This document shows positions 29,928-37,949 of a DNA stretch of 64,000 bases, in pieces. Source of the stretch: Henriciella sp. AS95 (lineage in GTDB: Bacteria > Pseudomonadota > Alphaproteobacteria > Caulobacterales > Hyphomonadaceae); contig NZ_JBBMQM010000001.1 in the NCBI RefSeq assembly GCF_038900055.1, forward strand, positions 248,001 through 312,000, written 5' to 3'. The position numbers and the translations under genes are program-made. The first letter of the stretch is position 1, and every line of letters begins with the position of its first letter. Under the pieces are notes generated by a model that saw only the letters and a list, made by a program, of their open reading frames with translations, was not told the origin of the DNA and did no database searches.

Positions 29928-31592
29928 TCAGGCGTTTCCGGACTGTTTCTCTGCGGCAGGCAGAGATTCTGAAGGCAAATCGCCCTTGATCGACTTCAGC
30001 TGGTTGACATTCGACCGGGAGCCGAACTCGACGAGAGACGTGACGACATCAAGGTCGGGCCGTCCGAAATAATAGCCCTGTCCGTGTCCGCAGCCCGCCG
30101 CTTTGAGCCAATCGGCAACGTCTTCGGACTCGATACCCTCAGCAGTGCTCTCAAGGCCAAGGCTCTGGCTGAGCGCGAGAACCGCATTCACAATTGTGCG
30201 GCTATCCTCGCTCTCGGACATGCTCATGATAAAGGACTTGTCGATCTTGAGCTTGTCGAAGGGGAGGGATCGCAATTGATTGAGGCTCGCATAACCCGTG
30301 CCGAAATCGTCAAGGGCAAGGCGGATACCACTATCAGCCAACCGCTCAAGAATGACCGTCGCCATTTCCATGTCGTCAATCAACGCGTTCTCGGTCACCT
30401 CGACTTCGAGAAAGCTCGGCGGATGCCCATAAGCCTCAAGCATACCGAGCAGGTCGTCGACGATCTCCTCATGCCTCAGCTGAACAGGTGAAATGTTGAG
30501 CGAAATGAACAGCCCATCCGGCCAGCTCTGAGCGTTCTCGCAGGCGGCCCGCAGCAGGTTCAATGTCATCTGCTTGATGAGGCCGGTATCTTCCGCGATG
30601 GGGATAAACGTGTCTGGCGACAGGATGCCCTTTTGCGGGTGATACCAGCGCGCCAGAATTTCGTAGCCTTCCAGCTTGTTATCGCTCAGCCGGATCAGCG
30701 GCTGATAACATGGGCGAATTTGGTCCGAAGTAACAGCGGCGCGAAGGTCCATCTCGAGCTGCGAGCGCTCGAGCGCCTTTTCATTCATGCTTTCGTCGAA
30801 GTAGAGATAATGTCCGCGGCCATTCTCCTTGGCATCGTAAAGCGCCATGTCGGCCTGCTTCAGGAGGCTCTCCACCGCAATTGTTTCATTTGGACGCAAG
30901 ATCGAAACCCCGGCACTTGCGCCGACCTGACAGACAATCTTCTCCATTTCGACCGGCCCTTCGACTGCGCGCAGGATGTTCGCGACAATCCGGTCGAGGT
31001 GCTCATCGCCGGAATTCTGGTAAAGCAGCGCAGCAAATTCGTCACCGCCTAGCCTGGCGAGCATGTCCCCTGGCTTGATCTCCTCCTGAAGACGCTGCGA
31101 AATCGTCTGAAGGAGACGATCGCCTACAGCATGTCCGTGCAAATCATTCACCGGCTTGAACCTGTCGAGGTCGAGCATAATCACGGCATAGTCACCGTCA
31201 CGATCGCTCTCGAGCACAGACTTCAACCTGTTGATGAAAGCGCGGCGATTGGAGAGCCCCGTCAGCGGGTCGTTGAGCGCGAGATATGCCATATGGCGCT
31301 CGGCTTCCATCCGCATGCGGAATTCTCTACGCACTTCGAAGAGCCGCTTTGTCGCGAGGACGAAGCCAGCCACGGAGAGCGTAATGAGCACAGCCGCCAA
31401 TCGATCCAGGTTCCAGTTATCGTGCGCATGGCTATATTTGTGAAATGACGAAAACAGGTCGAAATGGTCATTGACGACCACTGCGGTCACGCACGCCAGA
31501 ATAACAATGGACAGTTCCCATCCTGCTCCACGCATCATGCGCTTCGCACGCGCCTGACGCGTCTCACTGTCCCGGAGCTGCCCGTTTTTCAT
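29928..31592 (-). CDS. Membrane-anchored GGDEF-EAL c-di-GMP enzyme
   Basis: A 554-residue inner-membrane signalling protein. Two N-terminal helices (about residues 25-41 and 68-85) flank a short periplasmic loop. The diguanylate cyclase domain has an intact 'RLGGDEFAAL'; the usual RXXD inhibitory site nine residues before it reads KPGD. The phosphodiesterase domain has 'YEILARW' (EAL variant), 'SLNISPVQL', 'EVTENALI', 'ALDDFGTGYASL', 'KIDKSF' and 'TAEGIES', so the metal and catalytic residues look present. It could synthesise or degrade c-di-GMP. Same strand as trpF, 43 bases upstream, probably not functionally linked. Confidence 0.93.
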   Translation of the reverse strand: MKNGQLRDSETRQARAKRMMRGAGWELSIVILACVTAVVVNDHFDLFSSFHKYSHAHDNWNLDRLAAVLITLSVAGFVLATKRLFEVRREFRMRMEAERHMAYLALNDPLTGLSNRRAFINRLKSVLESDRDGDYAVIMLDLDRFKPVNDLHGHAVGDRLLQTISQRLQEEIKPGDMLARLGGDEFAALLYQNSGDEHLDRIVANILRAVEGPVEMEKIVCQVGASAGVSILRPNETIAVESLLKQADMALYDAKENGRGHYLYFDESMNEKALERSQLEMDLRAAVTSDQIRPCYQPLIRLSDNKLEGYEILARWYHPQKGILSPDTFIPIAEDTGLIKQMTLNLLRAACENAQSWPDGLFISLNISPVQLRHEEIVDDLLGMLEAYGHPPSFLEVEVTENALIDDMEMATVILERLADSGIRLALDDFGTGYASLNQLRSLPFDKLKIDKSFIMSMSESEDSRTIVNAVLALSQSLGLESTAEGIESEDVADWLKAAGCGHGQGYYFGRPDLDVVTSLVEFGSRSNVNQLKSIKGDLPSESLPAAEKQSGNA

Positions 31593-31788
31593 CCCTCTAT
31601 CTATGCGTGCCGCGTCCTAAACGAATGATGAAAATGCGTTGTAGAATCGCGTGTTTACCGCATTTGCATTACAGAGACGCACCAAGCCGAAGCCAAGCAA
31701 CAATTGAGATAACGTGACGGCGACTGCCCTTTACGATTAAACTGGGCGCCGCTCCGAATGACGTTCATCCGGCGCGCGAGGAAAAGTT

Positions 31789-32316
31789 ATGAGTCGCATC
31801 TTCGGTAAGGTCTGCCAGAACGGCTATGTCGTACGAGACATAGAGGCGGCGATGCAGCACTGGATCACCGTGATGGGCGTCGGCCCGTGGTTCTATATCG
31901 AAGACGTGAAGACTGACTGGTTCACCCATCGTGGCAAACCCTCTGACGTGAAGATGTCGATCGCGCTCGCCAATTCCGGAGACCTGCAAATCGAACTCAT
32001 CCAGCAGCGCAATGACGCGCCGAGCATGTACAGGGAATTTCTCGATGCGGGCCGCGAAGGCCTGCAGCACATGTCCTATTGGACTGAGGACTATCAGTCA
32101 CTCTACGATAGCGCGCTCAAGCGGGGCTACACGGTCGGTCATGAAGGCCAGATCGGCGGCGAGAAAGGCCGGTTCGCCTATTTCGATACCGAGGCCCACC
32201 CCGGAACCGTGATTGAGATTTCAGACATTAGCGGCGCAAAAGGCAGGACGTTCGCCCATATTGCGAAAGTCGCCCGGGACTGGGATGGATCAGACCCAGT
32301 CCGCAAAATACGCTGA
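31789..32316 (+). CDS. VOC superfamily protein (glyoxalase/bleomycin-resistance-like)
   Basis: A 175-residue VOC protein. 'QNGYVVRDIEAAMQHWITVM' begins the first module with the fold, 'KMSIALANSGDLQIELIQQ' carries a likely metal-binding Glu, and 'GLQHMSYWTEDY' with 'FAYFDTEAHPGTVIEISD' form the second module with His and Glu candidates. Related proteins are annotated as lactoylglutathione lyase-like or ring-cleavage-like; the substrate is not deducible. GAGG lies about ten bases before the ATG. A FAD oxidoreductase follows 166 bases downstream. Confidence 0.85.
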   Translation: MSRIFGKVCQNGYVVRDIEAAMQHWITVMGVGPWFYIEDVKTDWFTHRGKPSDVKMSIALANSGDLQIELIQQRNDAPSMYREFLDAGREGLQHMSYWTEDYQSLYDSALKRGYTVGHEGQIGGEKGRFAYFDTEAHPGTVIEISDISGAKGRTFAHIAKVARDWDGSDPVRKIR

Positions 32317-32355
32317 CAGGCGTGCCGGTACGCCCCAAGAGCGAATCTCAAAACA

Positions 32356-32371
32356 AGTTCGTGCACGAACT
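32356..32371. promoter_or_regulatory. 16-bp perfect palindrome upstream of FAD oxidoreductase
   Basis: AGTTCGTGCACGAACT is a perfect palindrome in the A+T-richer gap between the VOC gene and the FAD oxidoreductase, 112 bases before the latter's first ATG. The form suggests a dimeric regulator site (TetR- or LuxR-type). No regulator gene is adjacent. Confidence 0.45.
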
Positions 32372-32482
32372 AGAAATGGCGCTGATTTCGCGCTAAATCC
32401 GATTGCTAGAATGCAAAAGAAAGTGCACCAATAAAAGCCGGGTGCGGAGGAAATTTCGCGACACTGATCGCGGACAGCCAGG

Positions 32483-33862
32483 ATGAAAAAAATAGTGCGG
32501 AGTCTAGCTGAAGAATCAGCCATGACCGACGCTACGCGTCACACTGTGGCGGACGTCGATTACTATGATGTGACAGTGCTTGGCGCGGGAATTTCCGGGC
32601 TGACATTGGCCCATGATTTTGCGGCGACCGGGCATTCGGTCCTGCTCGTTGACGCCTATCAGCATGCGGGCGGCAACCATCAATCTTTCAATGTCGGCGG
32701 CATGTCGTTCGATGTCGGCGCCATTTTTTTCTGGTCGGACTATCCCCAATTCCAGATGTTTCCAGAATTGTTCGAGCAGACGATACCGCTGACCTGGTCG
32801 TTCCAGCGCGTCACGCCTGCTGGCAAGCTGGCGAAATACCCTCTCGATCTGAAATTGGACCTTGCCGCGCTGCCCAAGGCAAAACTGGTGCGCGTGCTCT
32901 TCAGCGGCCTGAGGGCCAGACTCGCCGGAAACGCAAAGACGAGCGCCTATGAATTTCTGAGATATTATCTCGGTGAGACGCTGATGCGCACCAGCGGGAT
33001 CCTGAACTATGTGCACCGCTTCTATGGCCTTCCCGCAAAGGAAATTTCCTATGACTTCGCCGAAGCCCGGATGGAGCCGATCGCGCGAAATGCGACAGTG
33101 ACTGGCGTTCTCGGCATGGCGCGAAAGAAATTTGGCGCCAAGGTCTTGAACAATGAAACGTTTTGCGTGGCGCGCCCAAAGACCGGCTTTCCAGATTATT
33201 ACGCGCTCGCCATCGATACCCTTCGGGCCAAAGGGGTCACGGTGAGATTGGGGACATCGATCGAACAGATCGTGGCTGTGCCGGATGGAACGCGTATCCG
33301 ATTGGGCGACCGGACAGTAAAGTCACGCCGAACGATCAGCACACTGCCCATGCAGATGACCGCTGAGATCGCCGGGTGCGCTGGAGAGGATGCACCAGCG
33401 TCCAAAGGCTTGCACTCTCTTTATTGCCGGTTCCGCGGAGAGCGCGGCTTCCAGTCGCTGATCCTCTACAACTTTCATGAGAGGGGTCGTTGGAAGCGCC
33501 TTACCATGCATTCTGACTATTATGGCAAAGACGGCGACTGGGAGTACTTTTCCGTGGAGGTCACCGCAGATGATGACACGGAAACAGCCGAAAACTTGTT
33601 CGACGATCTTCGAACCACCACGCAGGCGTTTGGCCTGTTTCAGGGCACGCTGGAACTGGCAGGCTCACAGTACACTGACTTCGCCTACCCCCTCTACGAT
33701 CACAGTTCTGCAAAGAGGCGCGATGCGCTTATCAAGAACATCGAAGCAGCGGGCCTCGAACTCGCGGGTCGTCAGGGCCGGTTCCAATACCTGCCGACCT
33801 CCGACCACACAATCAAGGACACCCGTGCAACGATTGAGGTTGGCACTCAAGCCGAAGCATAG
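32483..33862 (+). CDS. FAD-dependent oxidoreductase, amine-oxidase / UDP-galactopyranose mutase-like
   Basis: A 459-residue flavoprotein (446 if it starts at Met14, 32522). The dinucleotide motif 'VTVLGAGISGLTLAHDFAA' is followed by 'GHSVLLVDAYQHAGGNHQSF' and 'FDVGAIFFW', the pattern of the protoporphyrinogen oxidase / UDP-galactopyranose mutase group. The C-terminal FAD motif 'YPLYDHSSAKRRDALIKNIE' is consistent. It is cytoplasmic, with no signal peptide. The substrate is unknown and there is no sugar-nucleotide gene nearby. Neither start has a strong ribosome site. Confidence 0.78.
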   Translation: MKKIVRSLAEESAMTDATRHTVADVDYYDVTVLGAGISGLTLAHDFAATGHSVLLVDAYQHAGGNHQSFNVGGMSFDVGAIFFWSDYPQFQMFPELFEQTIPLTWSFQRVTPAGKLAKYPLDLKLDLAALPKAKLVRVLFSGLRARLAGNAKTSAYEFLRYYLGETLMRTSGILNYVHRFYGLPAKEISYDFAEARMEPIARNATVTGVLGMARKKFGAKVLNNETFCVARPKTGFPDYYALAIDTLRAKGVTVRLGTSIEQIVAVPDGTRIRLGDRTVKSRRTISTLPMQMTAEIAGCAGEDAPASKGLHSLYCRFRGERGFQSLILYNFHERGRWKRLTMHSDYYGKDGDWEYFSVEVTADDDTETAENLFDDLRTTTQAFGLFQGTLELAGSQYTDFAYPLYDHSSAKRRDALIKNIEAAGLELAGRQGRFQYLPTSDHTIKDTRATIEVGTQAEA

Positions 33863-33916
33863 ACAGGCTGCGAGCGCTGAGCAAAAATGCACCGCCCGCA
33901 GCCTGATCCTTGCAGC

Positions 33917-34879
33917 TTAACCGGCGTGGGCCGCGGCGGTCTCCGCCGTCAGACGACGCGCGATGGCATCGAGGTGGCGGATATCAGAACCGCAGCAGCC
34001 GCCAAAAACATTGGCATGTGGCACACGCTCCAGCAGATTGATGTAGTCCTGCGAAAGTTCGACCGGGTTTCCACAATCGAGGACCTCACAAGCGTCAAGC
34101 TCGGCATGTGATTTGCGCGACGCATTGCAGCGAAAGCCACGCAAACGCTGCAGCCAATCGCCATCCGTCAGAGCATCGACAAAGTGGCTTGGATGGGCAC
34201 AGTTCACCATGAAGTAGGCGGGGGCTGCTCCGGTTTCGGCGTCCACCAGGTCGATGGCGGCCTCCAGCTTCTGTCCCGTTGGCAACCTGCCATCTGTTTC
34301 CACCGTAAAGGAAACCACGATGCCTGCCTCGGTTCGCTGAGCGGCTTTCACAAAGCCAATGGCTTCAGGCGCATTGGTGAAGGTGATTGCCGAAATGATA
34401 TCAACACCGGCTTCAGCCAGCCAGCCAATCTGCTGGGCATGGTAGGCTTCGGCCTGCTGCCAGGTCATGTCGCCCGAGGCCTCATACCCGTCGCCCCAAG
34501 GGCCGACCACGCCGTTCACCAGCACAGGCGACTCCTGTGTAGAATACAGCGACTGCAGCCGGCGCGCAAAATTGACGGCAAGGTGGTTGACCTGTTTGAG
34601 GTCTTCCACCGACGCACCCAACGCATCGGCAAATCCAGGCTGGGCGCGCCAGGTCGCCGTGTCCAGAATGAACCCTGTCTTGCAGAGACGGGCGAGGTCC
34701 AGATAGTCACGAAAGTAACTCTCCAGTTCCCGGCACCCCACCGCTGTATTGAACAGCGTGTGGGAGGCAAACTCAGGCAAGGTCTGTTCGCGATTGAAAA
34801 TCATGTCCGTTTCCAGACCGCCATCGGTCAGGAAGATACGGGAGGATTCGTGCGGCAATTTTTGTTTTTCGATGGTCAC
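33917..34879 (-). CDS. Homocysteine S-methyltransferase family protein
   Basis: A 320-residue zinc-dependent TIM-barrel methyltransferase. The zinc cysteines are visible in 'YFMVNCAHPSHF' and in 'VFGGCCGSDIRHLDAI' near the C-terminus, with 'LTDGGLETDMIF' at the start. Family members methylate homocysteine to methionine using S-methylmethionine, betaine or SAM; the donor is not clear here. The start is GTG at 34879 with AGGAG eight bases upstream, overlapping the stop of the microprotein gene, so the two are likely coupled. Confidence 0.9.
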   Translation of the reverse strand: MTIEKQKLPHESSRIFLTDGGLETDMIFNREQTLPEFASHTLFNTAVGCRELESYFRDYLDLARLCKTGFILDTATWRAQPGFADALGASVEDLKQVNHLAVNFARRLQSLYSTQESPVLVNGVVGPWGDGYEASGDMTWQQAEAYHAQQIGWLAEAGVDIISAITFTNAPEAIGFVKAAQRTEAGIVVSFTVETDGRLPTGQKLEAAIDLVDAETGAAPAYFMVNCAHPSHFVDALTDGDWLQRLRGFRCNASRKSHAELDACEVLDCGNPVELSQDYINLLERVPHANVFGGCCGSDIRHLDAIARRLTAETAAAHAG

Positions 34880-34890
34880 TTTTGCGTCTC

Positions 34891-35046
34891 CTACAATGCT
34901 GGCTCGACCGCGATGAAGAGGCCCGCTAGCGGGACAGCGAACATCATGAAGTAGGCCGTCGTGGCTGTTGCCTGGGACAGGCGCTGGCGCAAACCGGTGA
35001 ACCCTGGGGGCAACTTCCCGGGCCTGTTTATCGTCGTGTGTCTCAT
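34891..35046 (-). CDS. 51-residue single-pass membrane microprotein
   Basis: A short gene with an AAGGA seven bases before ATG 35046. It encodes a soluble basic N-terminus with 'GKLPPGFTGLRQRLSQAT' and one hydrophobic helix ('AYFMMFAVPLAGLFIAV', residues 31-47). Its stop overlaps the ribosome site of the homocysteine methyltransferase gene. The longer in-frame start at 35265 reads into the leader and lacks a ribosome site. I do not recognise it; it may be a leader peptide or a small membrane protein. Confidence 0.5.
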   Translation of the reverse strand: MRHTTINRPGKLPPGFTGLRQRLSQATATTAYFMMFAVPLAGLFIAVEPAL

Positions 35047-35071
35047 TTCATTTTCCTTTTTTGTTGAGACG

Positions 35072-35089
35072 GCGCTCGTTTTCGAGCGC
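35072..35089 (-). promoter_or_regulatory. Leader hairpin before the microprotein gene
   Basis: A perfect 7-bp stem (35072-35078 with 35083-35089) closed by a four-base AAAA/TTTT loop lies in the leader 26 bases before the ATG. It is not followed by a T-run in the minus direction, so a simple terminator is unlikely. It may shape translation of the microprotein. Confidence 0.35.
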
Positions 35090-35128
35090 GCAACCCCAAC
35101 CCTGTGAGACGCGTTGTGACCGACGATT

Positions 35129-35152
35129 GTGTGAGCGACCGTGTGAATGACC
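35129..35152. repeat. Tandem 12-bp repeat in the methyltransferase leader
   Basis: GTGTGAGCGACC (35129-35140) is directly followed by GTGTGAATGACC (35141-35152), differing at two adjacent bases. A third related piece (TTGTGACCGACG) lies just before, near 35114-35125. It could be a set of regulator half-sites upstream of the microprotein-methyltransferase pair. Confidence 0.4.
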
Positions 35153-35281
35153 GTGGAAATTGAGTTTGGACCGGCGATTTTCGGCAAAAAAGTCCGCGCG
35201 CACGCCCCGACGACATGCAGATTCGCCGGCGCTTGGCGCGGCGCACTGCAACAGTAACGGTTCATGTCATTTGGGGGGGTC

Positions 35282-35371
35282 TGGCGGTGAGACAGGGATT
35301 CGAACCCTGGAGACTATTGCTAGCCTACACACTTTCCAGGCGTGCGCCTTCGACCACTCGGCCACCTCACC
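35282..35371 (-). tRNA. tRNA-Ser (GGA)
   Basis: A 90-base tRNA read on the minus strand from 35371. The acceptor GGTGAGG pairs with TCTCACC, the T-arm shows GGTTCGAATCC, and a long variable arm marks a class II tRNA. The anticodon loop reads CTGGAAA, giving anticodon GGA. CCA is encoded (35284-35282). Confidence 0.96.
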
Positions 35372-35382
35372 ATAAGGGCGCG

Positions 35383-35412
35383 TCTATAATGGAAGGATGC
35401 AGGGGATCGCAA
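35383..35412 (-). promoter_or_regulatory. Predicted promoter of tRNA-Ser
   Basis: On the minus strand TTGCGA (35412-35407) and TATAGA (35388-35383) are separated by 18 bases, 12 bases before the mature tRNA 5' end. The spacing and position suit a sigma-70 promoter. Confidence 0.5.
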
Positions 35413-35482
35413 GCCCGTGATTGTCCTTCCGCTGTACAAACACCATATCGAGCCACAAGCCATCCAAGAAAGGACGCCTGTC

Positions 35483-36136
35483 ATGTTCTTTACCCGCAAG
35501 CCTGCCCCCATGCCCGAAAAGGGCGCCGCCCTGCCCGGCCGCGACGGTGCCATACCGACCGCGGACACGCATTTCGTAAACGGCATACCGCTGAACTCCA
35601 GACCGCCGGAAGGCTTCGAGGAGATCGTTGTCGGCATGGGCTGCTTTTGGGGCGTGGAGCGAATCTTCTGGCAGCTCGACGGCGTGTGGCTGACGCAGGC
35701 CGGCTATGCTGGCGGCGAAACGCCAAACCCGACCTATGATGAGACCTGCACTGGTCATACCGGTCATACCGAAGTGGTCCGCGTGATCTATGATCCCTCG
35801 AAAATCACGACAGGCGAAATTCTCAAAGCGTTCTGGGAAGGTCACGACCCGACCCAGGGCATGCGGCAGGGCAATGATGTCGGCAGCCAATATCGCTCGG
35901 CGGTCTTCGTGACCAATGAAGACCAGTTGAAAGTGGCGGCGGCGACCCGCGACACCTATCAGAAGGCGCTCGATGACGCGGGGCGCGGTCAGATCACCAC
36001 CGAGATCGGCCTGTTGGATGAGTTCTACCACGCCGAAGATTATCACCAGCAATACCTCGCCAAGAATCCAAACGGCTATTGCGGCATTGGTGGCACGGGC
36101 GTGTCCTGTCCGATGCCGACAGGTGTCAGCGCCTGA
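35483..36136 (+). CDS. msrA: Peptide-methionine (S)-S-oxide reductase, cytoplasmic
   Basis: A 217-residue MsrA that repairs methionine sulfoxide (S epimer). The active-site motif GCFWG has its nucleophile at C54; '[24 protein letters not shown]' and 'QYRSAVFV' are typical. Recycling cysteines lie near the C-terminus ('[16 protein letters not shown]'). No signal peptide. AAAGGA eight bases upstream supports 35483; the in-frame ATG at 35417 would add 22 atypical residues. A second, exported MsrA lies at 53386. Confidence 0.96.
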   Translation: MFFTRKPAPMPEKGAALPGRDGAIPTADTHFVNGIPLNSRPPEGFEEIVVGMGCFWGVERIFWQLDGVWLTQAGYAGGETPNPTYDETCTGHTGHTEVVRVIYDPSKITTGEILKAFWEGHDPTQGMRQGNDVGSQYRSAVFVTNEDQLKVAAATRDTYQKALDDAGRGQITTEIGLLDEFYHAEDYHQQYLAKNPNGYCGIGGTGVSCPMPTGVSA

Positions 36137-36158
36137 CGAGCTCTGCTAAAGCGCGCGG

Positions 36159-37004
36159 GTGACTGATTTTGTAACCCGCTTTGCGCCATCGCCCACGGGG
36201 CGTCTGCATCTTGGGCATGCGGCCTCGGCCTGGCATGTCTGGGCTGCTGCCGAACGGGCTGGTGGTCGGGTGCTGCTGCGGATCGAAGATATCGATCCTG
36301 GGCGCTGCAAGCCGGAATTCACCGATGCGATCTATGAAGATCTTTCATGGCTGGGCTTCGACTGGGAAGAGCCAGTGCGGGTCCAGTCGGCGCACTTTGC
36401 AGACTATGAACCTGTTGTCTCTCGCCTGACAGACCTCGGATTGACCTATCGCTGCTTCAGAACGCGCTCTGACATCGCAGAGGAACAAGCCAAGGCAGGC
36501 CTGCCGCCCGGAACGCCTCTTGTCGGCGAAGCCCTGTCAGCAGAAGACGAAGCTGCGCGGATGGCCCGGGGAGACGGTTTTACCTGGCGCCTCTCACTGG
36601 CAGCTTGCCGGGAGTATCTCGGCGATATCTATGACGGACTGTCCTTCACGCTGGTCTCGCCGGACGGACAACACGAAACGATCAAGGCACAGCCTGAGCT
36701 GCACGGCGATATCAATCTCACCCGCAAGGATTCGCCGACGGCTTATCACGTGGCGTCGACGCATGATGACGCACTGCAGGGGATCACGCATGTCATCCGC
36801 GGAGAAGACCTCGCGGACGCAGCGCATATTCACGTTCTTCTCCAGACGCTGATGGACTGGCCTCGGCCTGCCTACACCCACCACCCGCTTGTCCTGGGCC
36901 CCGATGGGAAGAAGCTCGCCAAGCGATTTGCATCCAGAAGCCTTGCCAGTCTGCGAGAAGAAGGCTTTACGCCGGATCAAGTTCGCCGTCTGGCCGGAGT
37001 TTGA
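36159..37004 (+). CDS. gluQ: Glutamyl-Q tRNA(Asp) synthetase
   Basis: A 281-residue glutamyl-tRNA synthetase catalytic-domain paralogue that glutamylates queuosine in tRNA(Asp). 'FAPSPTGRLHLGHAASA' carries the HIGH-type motif and 'DGKKLAKRFAS' the KMSKS-type motif; the anticodon-binding domain is absent, as the family requires. The zinc site of the E. coli enzyme is reduced to one Cys ('YRCFRTRSD'). The start is GTG. The next gene starts immediately after its stop (TGA-ATG). Confidence 0.93.
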   Translation: MTDFVTRFAPSPTGRLHLGHAASAWHVWAAAERAGGRVLLRIEDIDPGRCKPEFTDAIYEDLSWLGFDWEEPVRVQSAHFADYEPVVSRLTDLGLTYRCFRTRSDIAEEQAKAGLPPGTPLVGEALSAEDEAARMARGDGFTWRLSLAACREYLGDIYDGLSFTLVSPDGQHETIKAQPELHGDINLTRKDSPTAYHVASTHDDALQGITHVIRGEDLADAAHIHVLLQTLMDWPRPAYTHHPLVLGPDGKKLAKRFASRSLASLREEGFTPDQVRRLAGV

Positions 37005-37949
37005 ATGTCGCACACCGAACCTCCATTGGCGCAAGCGCGCGTCTGGCTTGGCCCGCTTTTGCTTCTGCTCGGCGGTGTCTGCATCGGGCTTGCGCCAATT
37101 GGGCTGCGCATGGGGCTCGATTCCCTCGGTCCGCAGGCCATCGCTTTCTGGCGCTACGTCTTTGCGATCCCGATGCTGCTTATCCTGTTCGTCGCGATTG
37201 AACGACGCCTGCCGACGCGGGTGAATCGATATGTCGTTGGAGCCGGAATTCTATTCGCACTCGATATCGCGCTTTGGCACTGGGGCCTGACACTGACGAC
37301 GGTCGCCAACGCAACTTTCATTGTGAATCTTGGCAATATCTGTGTCGGCTTTGCCGCCTGGCTGTTCCTCAAAGAGCGCCCGAAGCCAATCTGGTTTCTC
37401 GCCGTTCTCGTCGCCGTGGCCGGGGCAGCGGCCCTTTCGCTGGGCGGAGAGTCTGGCGGCAAGACGGACATAAGGGGCGACATGCTGGCGCTTGGCGCCG
37501 CCTTCATGGTGTCCGGATACATGCTGCTTTCCAAGCTCGCCCGAAACCGGCTTGGTGCCATGGATGTCATTCTGTGGCTGACCATTACAGAGGCCATCAC
37601 GGCGGGGATCATTGTGGCCGTATCCGGAGAGCGCTTCCTTCCTGCCACGCTTGCAGGCTTTGCCGCGCCGGCCTTTCTGGCGGTTGCGGCTCAAATTGGC
37701 GGGCAGGGCCTTATCATTGCCGGCCTGGGCCGCACGCCAGCGGCGGTTGCCGGTATTATCCTTCTCATTCAGCCAGTCATCGCCGCCGCCATTTCCTGGC
37801 AACTCTTCGAAGAACCGCTGACCGCCATACAGGGCGGCGGCGCAGGCCTTATCCTGTTGGGGATCTGGCTGTCTCAGGGGGCCGCCCGCGAAACGCGTCG
37901 TAAAGCGTCATCGAAACCGTCACAAAAACCAGCTAAAGAGCCTGCATGA
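37005..37949 (+). CDS. DMT superfamily (EamA) transporter
   Basis: A 314-residue inner-membrane protein with about ten predicted helices in two EamA repeats. The first repeat ends 'ATFIVNLGNICVGFAAWLFL', the second 'IILLIQPVIAAAISWQLFEEPLT', which contains the conserved Pro and Glu of the family. Likely an exporter of metabolites or amino acids; the substrate is unknown. The C-terminus is Lys-rich and cytoplasmic. Its stop overlaps the alkaline phosphatase start by ATGA. Confidence 0.92.
   Translation: MSHTEPPLAQARVWLGPLLLLLGGVCIGLAPIGLRMGLDSLGPQAIAFWRYVFAIPMLLILFVAIERRLPTRVNRYVVGAGILFALDIALWHWGLTLTTVANATFIVNLGNICVGFAAWLFLKERPKPIWFLAVLVAVAGAAALSLGGESGGKTDIRGDMLALGAAFMVSGYMLLSKLARNRLGAMDVILWLTITEAITAGIIVAVSGERFLPATLAGFAAPAFLAVAAQIGGQGLIIAGLGRTPAAVAGIILLIQPVIAAAISWQLFEEPLTAIQGGGAGLILLGIWLSQGAARETRRKASSKPSQKPAKEPA

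Noticed and set aside
35047-35281. SAM-type riboswitch before the homocysteine methyltransferase pair
   Set aside because: I looked for the SAM-II and SAH core sequences and pairings; only a simple hairpin and tandem repeats are present.
35385-35390. Perfect TATAAT on the plus strand before msrA
   Set aside because: A matching -35 would lie inside the tRNA gene and does not resemble TTGACA; the same bases serve better as part of the tRNA promoter on the other strand.
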